The translations under genes and the position numbers were made by a program. Under the pieces are notes generated by a model, which was given only the letters and a program-made list of their open reading frames with translations, did not search any database and was not told the DNA's origin. A stretch of DNA of 64,000 bases from CAYNST01 sp964434105 (GTDB lineage Bacteria; Pseudomonadota; Gammaproteobacteria; Pseudomonadales; Cellvibrionaceae): contig CAYSTJ010000002.1 of NCBI GenBank assembly GCA_964434105.1, forward strand, positions 81,677 through 145,676. Reading direction: 5' to 3'. Positions 1-7,953 of the stretch are shown piece after piece (position 1 is the first letter of the stretch; each line of letters opens with the position of its first letter).

Positions 1-619
1 CTTCGCCTCCCCAGGGCATGCGCTCATCGAATCCATTGACCGCCAGCACATCGGCTTTCCATGCCGACGCATTGGATCCCTTGAGATTGCATTTTGTGGT
101 CGTCATCCGGTTGAGGAAGCGGGCGAGCTGAGGGCGGGCCGCAATTTTGTACGATTTTCGCCAGAAACCAAGCCCATGCTGTCGTAACCAGCCGACTTCG
201 AAGCAGCGTCCACTGCGAATGTCATCCTCTGTTATCGCCTTGCTGGTGACCATGGGTAATTTGAAATAGGTGCCCGACAGGTAGCGGCCGGGTTCCGCTT
301 CCTGCGCGTGTACCGCGACAAAATCGCGCCGCGGGATACAATCACCGTCGGTAAATAACAGATAGTCGGTTTCGGCAGCCAGCACGGCTTTGTTCAGAAT
401 CCGGCATTTTTGAAAGCCCTCGTCCGGTTGCCATACGTGCCGGATAACCAAATCGGTCTGGGTCCGCATCCGCTCAATCAGGGCGGCGGTCGCATCGCCA
501 GACCCGTCGTCGGCAATCACGATTTCGAAATTCCGGTGATCCTGACAAAAATATCCCCACAGAACTTTTTGAAGCCATGCAGTGGAGTTATAGGTGGAAA
601 TAATTACAGATAGTCTCAT
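1..619 (-). CDS. Glycosyltransferase family 2 (partial, C-terminus outside window)
   Basis: The minus-strand reading frame starts at an ATG at 617-619 and stays open to the window edge, giving about 206 residues. The N-terminus (MRLSVIISTYNSTAWLQKVL) is the standard opening of a GT-A fold family-2 glycosyltransferase. An acidic nucleotide-sugar motif (IVIADDGSGD, about residues 34-43) and a DXD-type metal site (FTDGDCIP) follow. The downstream stretch KGSNASAWKADVLAVNGFDERMPWGGE matches the acceptor-side motif of bacterial GT2 enzymes that carry a galactosyltransferase-like C-terminal segment. The enzyme probably transfers a sugar from an NDP-sugar during LPS or capsule assembly on the cytoplasmic face. 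The donor and acceptor cannot be told from sequence. Family confidence is high; role is inferred. Confidence 0.85.
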   Translation of the reverse strand, partial: MRLSVIISTYNSTAWLQKVLWGYFCQDHRNFEIVIADDGSGDATAALIERMRTQTDLVIRHVWQPDEGFQKCRILNKAVLAAETDYLLFTDGDCIPRRDFVAVHAQEAEPGRYLSGTYFKLPMVTSKAITEDDIRSGRCFEVGWLRQHGLGFWRKSYKIAARPQLARFLNRMTTTKCNLKGSNASAWKADVLAVNGFDERMPWGGE

Positions 620-1332
620 CGTCGCCGTCGGATAATTCTCATAATGACTGTTGATCGTAACATTTTGCGCTTCAGCGCCGTCGGGCGCACGCGCATTGAC
701 GCGCCGGTTGGGACGAAGCATGAATAGGATTATCACTGCGAGGGAGAGCCGGAGCAAGTCTGACATCCAAAAACAGATCGCCCGAGGCCGTGATCGGAAG
801 TCTCGACTAACTGCGGCCGGATGGTACACACCCCGCATTTGCTGCAGTCTTTGCGCGCTATCGGCAAAGCGCGCCTGATGGCACTTGATTACACGGCTAT
901 TGACGGCGGCTCCACCTTTGATGCAACTTTTCTTGATTTCATCGACCGGGGTGGTAGGATGGACGTCGGGTTCCTGAAAAGGGATTGCAGTGGCTTGCAA
1001 TATTGTAATTTTTACCGAGCAAGTCTTTGTCCTGCCTTGAGATCTGATTCCTGTAAAAACCGTTACAGGCCCTGGTAAAACACCCTGAAAATAACGCCTG
1101 TCCACCGCTTATGAAGTTGACTTATAAAACGGCTATTTGTAGTAACTCAAATTCGCTGAAATCGGTCGTCATCACGTCACGGACGATCGATGTAACGGGG
1201 AAGTCAGGCAACCGTACTGGCATTACTGTTGCTAACCAAACTGTTGCCGAGCGAGAAATGTGGCTGCAAAGTCATTTGAAAAGCGGATAGGTATAAGTAA
1301 TAACCACAACTCTGACAAGTGTGAGCGCAACT
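620..1332. other. Intergenic region without a recognisable gene
   Basis: About 700 bases separate the glycosyltransferase from the small lipoprotein gene. The short open frames here lack a ribosome-binding site and resemble no family I know. A 7-bp inverted repeat (CCTGTAA ... TTACAGG, 1050-1069) is present but is not followed by a T-run, so I do not call it a terminator. Confidence 0.5.
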
Positions 1333-1638
1333 ATGACAACGTTAAATAAATTACTGATTGCACTGGGAATGGTAGCGGTATCTGTTGGTTGCAGTGTGGA
1401 CAAAACGCAGGATGCCGAGATGCCTCAGGTAAGCGTAGAGGGCGGAAATCTGCCGGAATACGAAATTGAAAAAACCGAAGAAGGCCGTATGCCGGATGTT
1501 GAGATTTCAGGCGGACAAATGCCACGGTATGATGTGGAAACGCCCGATGTGGACGTTGAAATGGAAACCCGCGAAGTCGAGGTGCCGTCCGTCAATATCG
1601 ACATGCCCGATGATGAGCACGACGAGTATGAAGAGTAA
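1333..1638 (+). CDS. Small lipoprotein with repeated acidic MP-x-(V/Y) motifs
   Basis: The ATG at 1333 begins a lipoprotein signal (MTTLNKLLIALGMVAVSVGC) with the lipobox VSVGC, so the mature protein would start at Cys20. A GTG at 1321 in the same frame would add four residues. The mature part of about 80 residues is very acidic and consists of imperfect repeats built on 'MPxV/YxVE' units (AEMPQVSVEGG, GRMPDVEISGG, GQMPRYDVE, then alternating D/E-V pairs), ending DDEHDEYEE. Similar small proteins with alternating Val/Asp strands and 'GGxLPxYDV' units occur in many proteobacteria; their function is unknown to me. The alternating pattern suggests beta-strands or a metal-binding surface, which is inference. 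It stands alone, with a repeat element downstream. Confidence 0.7.
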   Translation: MTTLNKLLIALGMVAVSVGCSVDKTQDAEMPQVSVEGGNLPEYEIEKTEEGRMPDVEISGGQMPRYDVETPDVDVEMETREVEVPSVNIDMPDDEHDEYEE

Positions 1639-1734
1639 CACGGCAGCTTCCCGGCGATTTTAACCCGTCTCCGGCCGCCGCTCAGCGCTGGCCGGAGGCC
1701 GCGGACCCCCACTGCAGATTTACAAAGCATTTGT

Positions 1735-1913
1735 GTAATCATTCAGCGCGTTTCGAGTTTACTGGTGTAAATACTGCGCGCATCCTGCACGTCGCCCGCC
1801 AGGGTCGCTCTGGCCATGCCTTTAAACCCGTTCCCGACAGGTTTGTGACCATTTTTTAACGCAACTTTATTTGTAGGTTAAGGGGCAAGTCGGGGCGTGA
1901 GCTGAATAGTTAC
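1735..1913 (-). repeat. GTAAC-ended interspersed element, copy 1 (about 180 bp)
   Basis: The segment begins GTAATCATTCAGCGCG and ends GCTGAATAGTTAC, so its ends form an imperfect terminal inverted repeat. Its interior (CCGTTCCCGACAGGTTTGTG, then a T-rich stretch, then TTTGTAGGTTAAGGGGCAAG) is the reverse complement of the element at 42462-42681. Flanking 8-mers (gcatttgt / gcgttctt) are only weakly alike, so the target duplication is decayed or absent. It lies between the small lipoprotein gene and the 3' end of the coiled-coil gene and carries no credible reading frame. Confidence 0.8.
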
Positions 1914-1939
1914 GCGTTCTTTAGCGTAGGATGTAGCGA

Positions 1940-3883
1940 CTATTCCAGCGATTTCAGCAACTGAAGAAAGTTCTTTCTGGACTTTACGCGCAGCGTATTT
2001 GATGCTTTGATCTGGTTGACCGTTTCGTGTTCTATGCCTTGAATGGCGGCCACCTGCGTGGCGGTCATGCCTTTGACGCGCGCAATATCCAGTATCTGCT
2101 GGAAATTGCGATTGATTATAATGTTGGATTTGTCATCCTGTTCCTTGATCAGCTTATCCAGATCGTAATAGAGGTTCTTGACCGCATTGAGCGTCGCTTC
2201 GCGCTGGCTGTTAAACGTTCTGCTCTTTTGTGCGAAGCCGAGTAGCGCAATAATTCTATCGCTCAATTGCAGCATTCTAATCACCAGCTGCTGACGGGCC
2301 TCATCGTTTTCAGTGGTGTTTCTTGCCTGAATAATGCCAGCGACATGCACATAGCGGAACATGAGCCGCCCCTGGGTCCCGCGACTTACCTCCGCTATTT
2401 GAAGATTGTTGATAAGTATCTTGTCGCGGGTGGAAAGGATACCTTTTGGCGAGACTTCCAGAGTTCGATCCAGGGTTTTTACGAGCAGGGCAGGAGTAAA
2501 CCCCATTTCTGTCAATGTTTCATAAATCAATAATGACATGTCTTCGATGGAGCTTGCCTTGAGCGCCTCATTGGTGTAATTACTGAATTGTTCATAGATG
2601 CTGATCTGAGTGCGCGATGCTTCTATTTCTTCGCGCAGCTGATCCACCACGGCGCTCAATGCTTCCGATTCTGCAGCGCTCAGATTTCCGGACAGTGATG
2701 CAGCCCGGATGTCGTCGATCTGGGATTTCATGTCTTCCAGTTCGTACTCCAGCATGGTGATACAGGTTTCCGATTCCTGAATACTGCGTCTCAGGTTCAC
2801 GATTTCTGGGTTAACCGGTTCGTCGCCGATAGGGGGCGACAGATCGTCCAGACTGGTCACGCGCTGTTCCATTTCTATGATGGAGCGACGCTGGGCGGCG
2901 ATGATTTCCCTCAACCGGTCTATCTCTTTTTCGTTGGCATCGATAAGATCGTCAGCGCTGCCCAACAGGTCGGCGGGCTGGCCGGGCTCTTTTTTGGTTG
3001 CCAGCAGATCTCCCAGCGACGTCTGCATGTCCATGCGTTCCTGAAAGCCGAGGAGTTCTTTCTTGAGATCATTAATCTGATCGGCAAGGCTCGAATTCTC
3101 GGTTCGGAAGTGAGCCAGCTCCCGATCAAAATCCTCGGTGTTGCCGGCTAATCGCAATTTGTCGATGTCCATTCTATCCTGGTTAATGCTGTCCAGTTGA
3201 TCTGTCAGCTCGCCGCTTTTTTCCAGAAATCGGGATCTGCGGTTGCGAATGAGGTAGGCCTGTCGTGTTTCTGGATCTTCGAATATATCCAGTACGCCTT
3301 CAAGGTCCCCCAATTTCTTCCGGATCGTGGTCTTATCTTCATGCCGGTCGATAGTAATCTTGTCCAGGGAAGCTATGGCCCGGGTTTTGTGCCGCTCAAC
3401 GCTTTCGTCACCATTGGCGTTGGGGATACGCTTTATACGCTGTTTCAGGCCCTGTAATTTTGTTTCCAGTTCACTGACTTCTTCGGATTTGGTCATAGAC
3501 TCCGGGAACAGAATTTTTATCAGCTTGAGAATATTCTGATTGATATATTGCCAGTATTCTGCCGAGTTAATCGTTTTTCCGATCGCTTTTTCTTCTATCT
3601 TCAAATAGGCTGTTCGCAGGTGTATGACTTCTCTGGTCAGTCGATCAGCCGCGTCGGCTGCCATGCGGTTGCGTTTTTTTGTATCGTTGAACTGCTTGCC
3701 GAGGTATTCGGCGATAATTGCGTCTGGTGTGCGCTGCATTTGAAGCATGATCCGGTTGCGACGCTTCTCTTCAAGGTAACGATGGACGAGAAACAGGCTC
3801 AGCAGAATATTCAGAATAAAAAGCCCGATCAGAAAGAACGCAAGATTTCCCGATTGCAGTTCTGTCAGATCAATGTTGAACAT
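1940..3883 (-). CDS. Membrane-anchored coiled-coil protein of unknown function
   Basis: The protein has 647 residues. One transmembrane helix lies near the N-terminus (about residues 14-35, LAFFLIGLFILNILLSLFLV). Long charged helical stretches (about 60-430) rich in E, K, R, Q and L are predicted to form coiled coils. A more globular C-terminal third (about 440-647) follows, ending with a helical basic segment (GMTATQVAAIQGIEHETVNQ). No catalytic motif is visible. The gene starts 12 bases after the stop of the upstream sensor-like gene, so the two are almost certainly co-transcribed and probably work together. The topology (a short periplasmic tip and a large cytoplasmic coil) would suit a scaffold or signalling adaptor; this is inference. 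I do not recognise a named family. Confidence 0.75.
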   Translation of the reverse strand: MFNIDLTELQSGNLAFFLIGLFILNILLSLFLVHRYLEEKRRNRIMLQMQRTPDAIIAEYLGKQFNDTKKRNRMAADAADRLTREVIHLRTAYLKIEEKAIGKTINSAEYWQYINQNILKLIKILFPESMTKSEEVSELETKLQGLKQRIKRIPNANGDESVERHKTRAIASLDKITIDRHEDKTTIRKKLGDLEGVLDIFEDPETRQAYLIRNRRSRFLEKSGELTDQLDSINQDRMDIDKLRLAGNTEDFDRELAHFRTENSSLADQINDLKKELLGFQERMDMQTSLGDLLATKKEPGQPADLLGSADDLIDANEKEIDRLREIIAAQRRSIIEMEQRVTSLDDLSPPIGDEPVNPEIVNLRRSIQESETCITMLEYELEDMKSQIDDIRAASLSGNLSAAESEALSAVVDQLREEIEASRTQISIYEQFSNYTNEALKASSIEDMSLLIYETLTEMGFTPALLVKTLDRTLEVSPKGILSTRDKILINNLQIAEVSRGTQGRLMFRYVHVAGIIQARNTTENDEARQQLVIRMLQLSDRIIALLGFAQKSRTFNSQREATLNAVKNLYYDLDKLIKEQDDKSNIIINRNFQQILDIARVKGMTATQVAAIQGIEHETVNQIKASNTLRVKSRKNFLQLLKSLE

Positions 3884-3895
3884 AGTGTCTGTCGC

Positions 3896-5626
3896 TCATG
3901 ATTCCAAATCCACTATGAGGGGGTTGAACGTGATGGATTGCGATTTTCCGTCCGAACCCGGCTCAATTCTGCCACTCAGCGCCACATCAACATACTGCCC
4001 ACTTTTATTTCGGTAACGTATCTGTATTTGTAAATCCGAGTTGTTCTGGCGACTGGTCGAAATCGCGTCACGGAATTTTTCCAGGTCCTCGGGGTGCAGT
4101 CTGTCCGTAATCTCCATGTACCGGTAGATATCCAGCTCAACCGGGCTGACAAAGCCAAACATCGCCAGCGCCGCGTCACTCCACAGCGTCTGGTTGGTAT
4201 CAATGGTCCACTCGATGCGGGCCGCCGGATCTGACTGCATGGGCTGCGTGGCAGTGTCGCGGGAGGGCTGCTGTTTTAAGCGTTTTCGCAATGCCCGTAT
4301 TTCCAGCTGTTGTTCATACAGACCGACAACGGATTCGATATATCCGCTAAAGCCATAGTAACTGCTTGCTGGTGTCTGCTTGGACGAGTCGCCAAAAAAG
4401 CTTAGCAGCCCCCAGATTTTTCCTTCGATCCTGACCGGAAGGTGAAAGACTGTGTCGTGACTGTTGAAGCGCTGCCTGACAGCCGTCGGTGGAAATTCGG
4501 AGGCACGACACAGCGTGTCGCGATCGAGTAGCTCGCAGGTGACGGATTCAGACTGGCCGAAAATCCGGATGATCTTGAGCCATGTCAGCCCTTCAGTATC
4601 AGTATAATAGCGGCTCAGTGTCGACAGGCACATGTAGGTCCTGTATAGCGGTGCAATGCTCATGAGTTCATCAAGGCTGGATGCCACGATTTCCCGGGGC
4701 CAGTCATGGATATTGGCCAGCAGGGCTTTCATATAATTGCTGTTATGCAGTTCCGGGAGGTCAGCACAGGTCGCGATAAAGGCGTCGTAGCGATCGGCCG
4801 GATCATCGTTCACACGCGTTAACTTGGGTGTGACGACGGTAACCGATTCACAATCACTGTGATCAAGCTGTTCATCGATGGCATTGAACGCCCGGTAGGC
4901 GATTAGATGCAGATTCTGGTCTATGCTCGACATTTCCGGTGTGAATACAGGAATCATCGGTAAGGCATCAAAACAGACGGCCGCCGGCACCGGCGGAGGC
5001 TCTTTCATCGACTTCAAATGCTGTATAAAGCCAATGCCGGTCAGTCCGCTGCCAAAAATAACCGCCGTGGCGTCGATACCGTGTTTAATAAAGTGATCGG
5101 CCGCAATAATGCCGCCAGAAAACAGTGCATCGTTAACCTTGATCAGGTAATCATCCCGCAACTTCAGGTTACGGTTCTCATGCAGTTCACAGTAGCATTC
5201 AAAGCGCTTGCGTATGTCATAGATTCGCAGATCACCGACAAAAGCAATCTTATGGTGGCCGGCACTCATCAGGTGATCCATGGCCAATGCCATGCCTTTG
5301 GCATGGTCGGAAACAATGAACGGGATTTTCAGGGGAAAGTAGTCATACGCGATCGAGACGCAGGCAATATCCCGATCTACCAACTGTTGTATCAGTTCTG
5401 GCGAGACCGCGTTGCGGACGATGATAGCCGCGTCAATCGTATCCAGGTGCAATGGTTCGTTATAGGCGCCATAGCTGCCCGTCCTGATAACGATTATGCG
5501 GTAGCCTTTTATCACGCCCAATTGGTGACACTGATTAATCAGTTCACCGATATACAGTCCCTGTAGAACGGGTGCGTATAAAGCGATTGTCCGTGTTGTA
5601 CCAGTGGAACGCTGTTGGTGACTCAT
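3896..5626 (-). CDS. LacI/PBP-like sensor with GAF-like and PAS domains, no DNA-binding domain
   Basis: The protein has 576 residues and no signal peptide, so it is cytoplasmic. Residues about 12-270 resemble the type-1 periplasmic-binding fold of LacI-family regulators (TIALYAPVLQGLYIGELING-like opening, IAAIIV-type core, 'HLMSAGHHKIAFVGDLRIYD', 'DATAVIFGSGLTGIGF', 'VPAAVCFDALPM'). The LacI helix-turn-helix is missing. Residues about 280-440 could be a degenerate GAF-type domain followed by a short coiled coil. Residues about 465-560 form a PAS fold (WSDAALAMFGF ... LHPEDLEKFRDAI ... RYRNKSGQYVDV). No output enzyme (kinase, GGDEF, HTH) is attached, so the signal is probably passed to a partner. 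The obvious candidate is the coiled-coil protein encoded 12 bases downstream. The domain reading is reasonably sure; the pathway is unknown. Confidence 0.75.
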   Translation of the reverse strand: MSHQQRSTGTTRTIALYAPVLQGLYIGELINQCHQLGVIKGYRIIVIRTGSYGAYNEPLHLDTIDAAIIVRNAVSPELIQQLVDRDIACVSIAYDYFPLKIPFIVSDHAKGMALAMDHLMSAGHHKIAFVGDLRIYDIRKRFECYCELHENRNLKLRDDYLIKVNDALFSGGIIAADHFIKHGIDATAVIFGSGLTGIGFIQHLKSMKEPPPVPAAVCFDALPMIPVFTPEMSSIDQNLHLIAYRAFNAIDEQLDHSDCESVTVVTPKLTRVNDDPADRYDAFIATCADLPELHNSNYMKALLANIHDWPREIVASSLDELMSIAPLYRTYMCLSTLSRYYTDTEGLTWLKIIRIFGQSESVTCELLDRDTLCRASEFPPTAVRQRFNSHDTVFHLPVRIEGKIWGLLSFFGDSSKQTPASSYYGFSGYIESVVGLYEQQLEIRALRKRLKQQPSRDTATQPMQSDPAARIEWTIDTNQTLWSDAALAMFGFVSPVELDIYRYMEITDRLHPEDLEKFRDAISTSRQNNSDLQIQIRYRNKSGQYVDVALSGRIEPGSDGKSQSITFNPLIVDLES

Positions 5627-5753
5627 TGAAACCCGTCATCGGTCAATTTGAATCAGCCGGACAGGGCCGTCAAGGCGTGCCGGCCCTGAACCGGCAGTTA
5701 TCTTTGAGTTTAGACCTTATTTCCCATAACGTCGGGTTTGGCTAAAGTGGGCG

Positions 5754-6332
5754 CTATTCGGCTTTCCGACCGACAACCGTGCGTATCAGACGCCTGCCGT
5801 CTTTGTCGTAGTAGTCGGCATACCGCCAGGAGCTCAGATTCCAGCCCTGGTCTTCCGCCAGATCGTGAATGACCCGGGCCCAGACAGTGTTTGCTTTTTC
5901 GTACGCCCTGATTTCACAGAGGCTGGACTTGCACTGAATGCGTTCGACTTCGAGTTCGCTGTAATTCTCGTTGGCAAACAAATAGGTTTCCAGACTGATC
6001 TCGTTGTCCTGGCTCCACTGGGGGTCGACGGGCTGCGCTTCAAATTGTCTAAACAGGTTGGGAGGCGCAGCGCCGGAACTATTGGTGGGTGGGGTGTCGG
6101 GGAGGGCTGTCTCTGTCGTGGGTCTCTGGGGGGCAGCTGCAGTCGGTGCCGGTGCCGGCTCTGGGGCACTGGCTCGTATGTCGGTTGATTCGGATGCCGC
6201 AGGCGGGGGCGGTGTGGATGATGATGGGCGCGGCGGGGTGGGCTCGATAGCCTGTTCTCCAGACGGACTCAGGAGGAAGTAGCCAGCGACAGCGGCCGCA
6301 ACAGCAATGACGACAAGTCCAAAGTGCTTCAT
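5754..6332 (-). CDS. Proline-rich membrane-anchored protein, function unknown
   Basis: The protein has 192 residues. An N-terminal hydrophobic segment (MKHFGLVVIAVAAAVAGYFL) acts as a signal anchor. A Pro/Ala/Ser/Thr-rich linker (about residues 25-90) follows, then a compact domain (about 95-192) with two cysteines in 'VERIQCKSSLCEIRAYE'. Small gammaproteobacterial envelope proteins with a C-x4-C pair in this setting are common and usually uncharacterised. The linker would let the domain reach across the periplasm, and the cysteines could form a disulfide. It is a single gene facing leftwards, between the PBP-like sensor and slyD. Function is unassigned. Confidence 0.65.
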   Translation of the reverse strand: MKHFGLVVIAVAAAVAGYFLLSPSGEQAIEPTPPRPSSSTPPPPAASESTDIRASAPEPAPAPTAAAPQRPTTETALPDTPPTNSSGAAPPNLFRQFEAQPVDPQWSQDNEISLETYLFANENYSELEVERIQCKSSLCEIRAYEKANTVWARVIHDLAEDQGWNLSSWRYADYYDKDGRRLIRTVVGRKAE

Positions 6333-6438
6333 GAATTGGCCCCGTGCGAGAGGGTTTTATGGGCAGGGGACCGCACGGTCCCCTGCAGCCTGTCTATCCG
6401 TTACGTTGCCAGTGCACTAAACGGATTGCCAGCAGACC

Positions 6439-6909
6439 CTAGTGAACATGCCCGTGGCTGAGCTCTTCAGCTGTGGCCGGGCGTACGCTTACGACGTTCA
6501 CCGCAAAATTCAGAGCGACACCAGCCAATGGATGGTTGCCGTCGACCGTAACCTGATCATCGCTTACGTCTTTGACAACAATGTTGCGCGTCTGGCCGTC
6601 GGGCGTCTGTGCTTCAAAATTCATGCCCGGCTCAATGAAGTCAACGCCCTGAAACGCAGCGCGGTCCACGACCTGAACAAGCTCGGGGATAATTTCGCCA
6701 TAGCCTTCGGCCGGGTCTACCCGCACCTCGAGTGAATCACCTTCGCTTTTCCCCAATAGTGCCTGTTCGAGGCCTGGTATGATGTTGCTGGCGCCATGCA
6801 GATAAGGCAGTGGCTCGGCCCCTTCGGAACTATCAATGACATTGCCATCATCGTCGGTAAGGGTGTAGTGAATAGTAACCACGACATCGTCGCCGATTGT
6901 TAGAGTCAT
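6439..6909 (-). CDS. slyD: FKBP-type peptidyl-prolyl isomerase, SlyD family
   Basis: The product has 156 residues and catalyses cis-trans isomerisation of X-Pro bonds. SlyD proteins act as cytoplasmic folding helpers and often bind nickel through a His-rich tail. The FKBP core is visible at both ends (IHYTLTDDDGNVIDSS at about 13-28; PLPYLHGASNIIPGLEQALL at about 34-53). The inserted chaperone flap is present (GYGEIIPELVQVVDRAAF through NIVVKDVSDDQVTVDGNHPL). The C-terminus is short, ending HGHVH, so the long metal-binding tail of the E. coli protein is mostly missing. Start ATG at 6907-6909 is preceded on the minus strand by AGGAG. It appears to be monocistronic. Confidence 0.9.
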   Translation of the reverse strand: MTLTIGDDVVVTIHYTLTDDDGNVIDSSEGAEPLPYLHGASNIIPGLEQALLGKSEGDSLEVRVDPAEGYGEIIPELVQVVDRAAFQGVDFIEPGMNFEAQTPDGQTRNIVVKDVSDDQVTVDGNHPLAGVALNFAVNVVSVRPATAEELSHGHVH

Positions 6910-7222
6910 AACTTCTCCTGAATATGGTCAGCCGACCTGGCCGACGGGTTGGGCACCTGGAGACGGCGCGGTTGACGCGGCACCATCGTAAAGGGGCAGG
7001 CTATTGGCCCGCACTCGCCGCCGGCGCGCAAACACAATCGCATACCGGGGGCTGGCAGGGAGTGGATCCATGATAACAGACTAGCCCGGGTTCTGACTCG
7101 CAACCGGCGACTATTCAGTTGCTTCAGCCAGCCACAGCCCCAGCGTCCATCGCAGATTGTCACGGCGTCTGCCCGGCTGGGCCGGTCGAAAAAATAAAGA
7201 TATTGTGACGCGTTTGGGGTTG
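6910..7222. other. Intergenic region between slyD and the cold-shock promoter
   Basis: The 115-codon frame on the minus strand here overlaps the slyD start, has no family resemblance and no convincing ribosome site, so I do not call it a gene. No strong hairpin or operator is evident. Confidence 0.5.
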
Positions 7223-7250
7223 TTGACTCACCGTCCAATCTGTTTATAAT
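7223..7250 (+). promoter_or_regulatory. Sigma-70 promoter with long leader of the cold-shock gene
   Basis: TTGACT (7223-7228) and TATAAT (7245-7250) are separated by 16 bases, a near-consensus sigma-70 promoter. Transcription should begin near 7257, leaving an untranslated leader of about 150 bases before the ATG at 7406. Long structured leaders are a known hallmark of cspA-family genes, where they control stability and translation at low temperature; that function is inferred here. Confidence 0.75.
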
Positions 7251-7405
7251 CACACTTGCTTGAAAGTACGAAGTCTATTTATGCCTACCATTTCGACGTC
7301 ACATCAGCAGTACCTCGTCCTGTTCTTCATAAGTACATTGCAACACTTTCAGCCCAGTGGCCTTCCTGAAGGCTTTTATGTTTATTTGTTTAATAGGATC
7401 TGACT

Positions 7406-7612
7406 ATGTCTACTACCACCGGCACCGTAAAATGGTTTAATGAATCCAAAGGTTTTGGTTTCATCGAACAAGAATCCGGTCCAGATGTTTTTGCTCATTT
7501 CAGCGCTATCACGGGTTCTGGTTTCAAAACCTTGCTTGAAGGGCAGAAAGTGCAGTTCACGGTTACTCAAGGCAAAAAAGGCCCGCAGGCTGAGAATATT
7601 GTTGTATTGTAA
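7406..7612 (+). CDS. Cold-shock domain protein (CspA family)
   Basis: The protein has 68 residues, the usual CspA length: a single five-stranded OB fold that binds single-stranded RNA and DNA. Both RNA-binding motifs are intact: RNP1 KGFGFIE (about 15-21) and RNP2 VFAHF (about 28-32), after the conserved opening GTVKWFNESKGFGF. The start is preceded by AGGA within TAATAGGATCTGACT. The gene has its own strong promoter and long leader and is closed by a rho-independent terminator at 7656, so it is a single-gene unit. The exact paralogue (cspA, cspD, cspE and so on) cannot be decided from sequence alone. Confidence 0.95.
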   Translation: MSTTTGTVKWFNESKGFGFIEQESGPDVFAHFSAITGSGFKTLLEGQKVQFTVTQGKKGPQAENIVVL

Positions 7613-7655
7613 AGACTTTTTGTGCCGGAGTGTTCCGGTGCCATCCTGAGTCAGG

Positions 7656-7686
7656 AAAGGCGGTGCCGGTTGGCCCGCCTTTTTTT
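7656..7686 (+). terminator. Rho-independent terminator of the cold-shock gene
   Basis: AAAGGCGG (7656-7663) pairs with CCGCCTTT (7675-7682), with an inner GCC/GGC stem, followed by a T-run to 7686. It lies 44 bases after the cold-shock gene stop codon. Confidence 0.85.
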
Positions 7687-7730
7687 ATGGGCGCTGGGGG
7701 GGGATTTATGGGCGATGGCCGGACGGAGCA

Positions 7731-7763
7731 GGGGGCAACTCGGGGCGTGAGCTGAATAGTTAC
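7731..7763 (-). repeat. Solo end fragment of the GTAAC-ended element
   Basis: CTCGGGGCGTGAGCTGAATA followed by GTTAC reproduces one end of the interspersed element almost exactly (compare 1888-1913). The rest of the element is absent, so this is a remnant between the cold-shock terminator and the GGDEF-EAL gene. The remaining 7764-7953 holds nothing recognisable. Confidence 0.65.
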
Positions 7764-7953
7764 AGCGGTTGACCCTGTAAAACGTCATCCCTCGAACCGC
7801 CGGCGGGTCACGTCGAGACGGTGGAACCGTCGGGCGCAGTATGAAGAAGCGGACACTGATGGTGGTGCCGCGTCAGTCGATTTGATAGATTGCCGTGAAA
7901 GGGTATGGAAACGCAAAGTCTGCTCCAGCCCATCCGACCTGGACCGATTGCCT

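Noticed and set aside
1050..1069. 7-bp inverted repeat as a possible terminator
   Set aside because: No T-run on either strand and no gene ends next to it.
651..1078. Short plus-strand frames between the glycosyltransferase and the lipoprotein gene
   Set aside because: Overlapping frames without start signals or similarity; probably chance.
6906..7253. 115-codon minus-strand frame upstream of slyD
   Set aside because: Overlaps the slyD start, reads through the cold-shock promoter and resembles no family.
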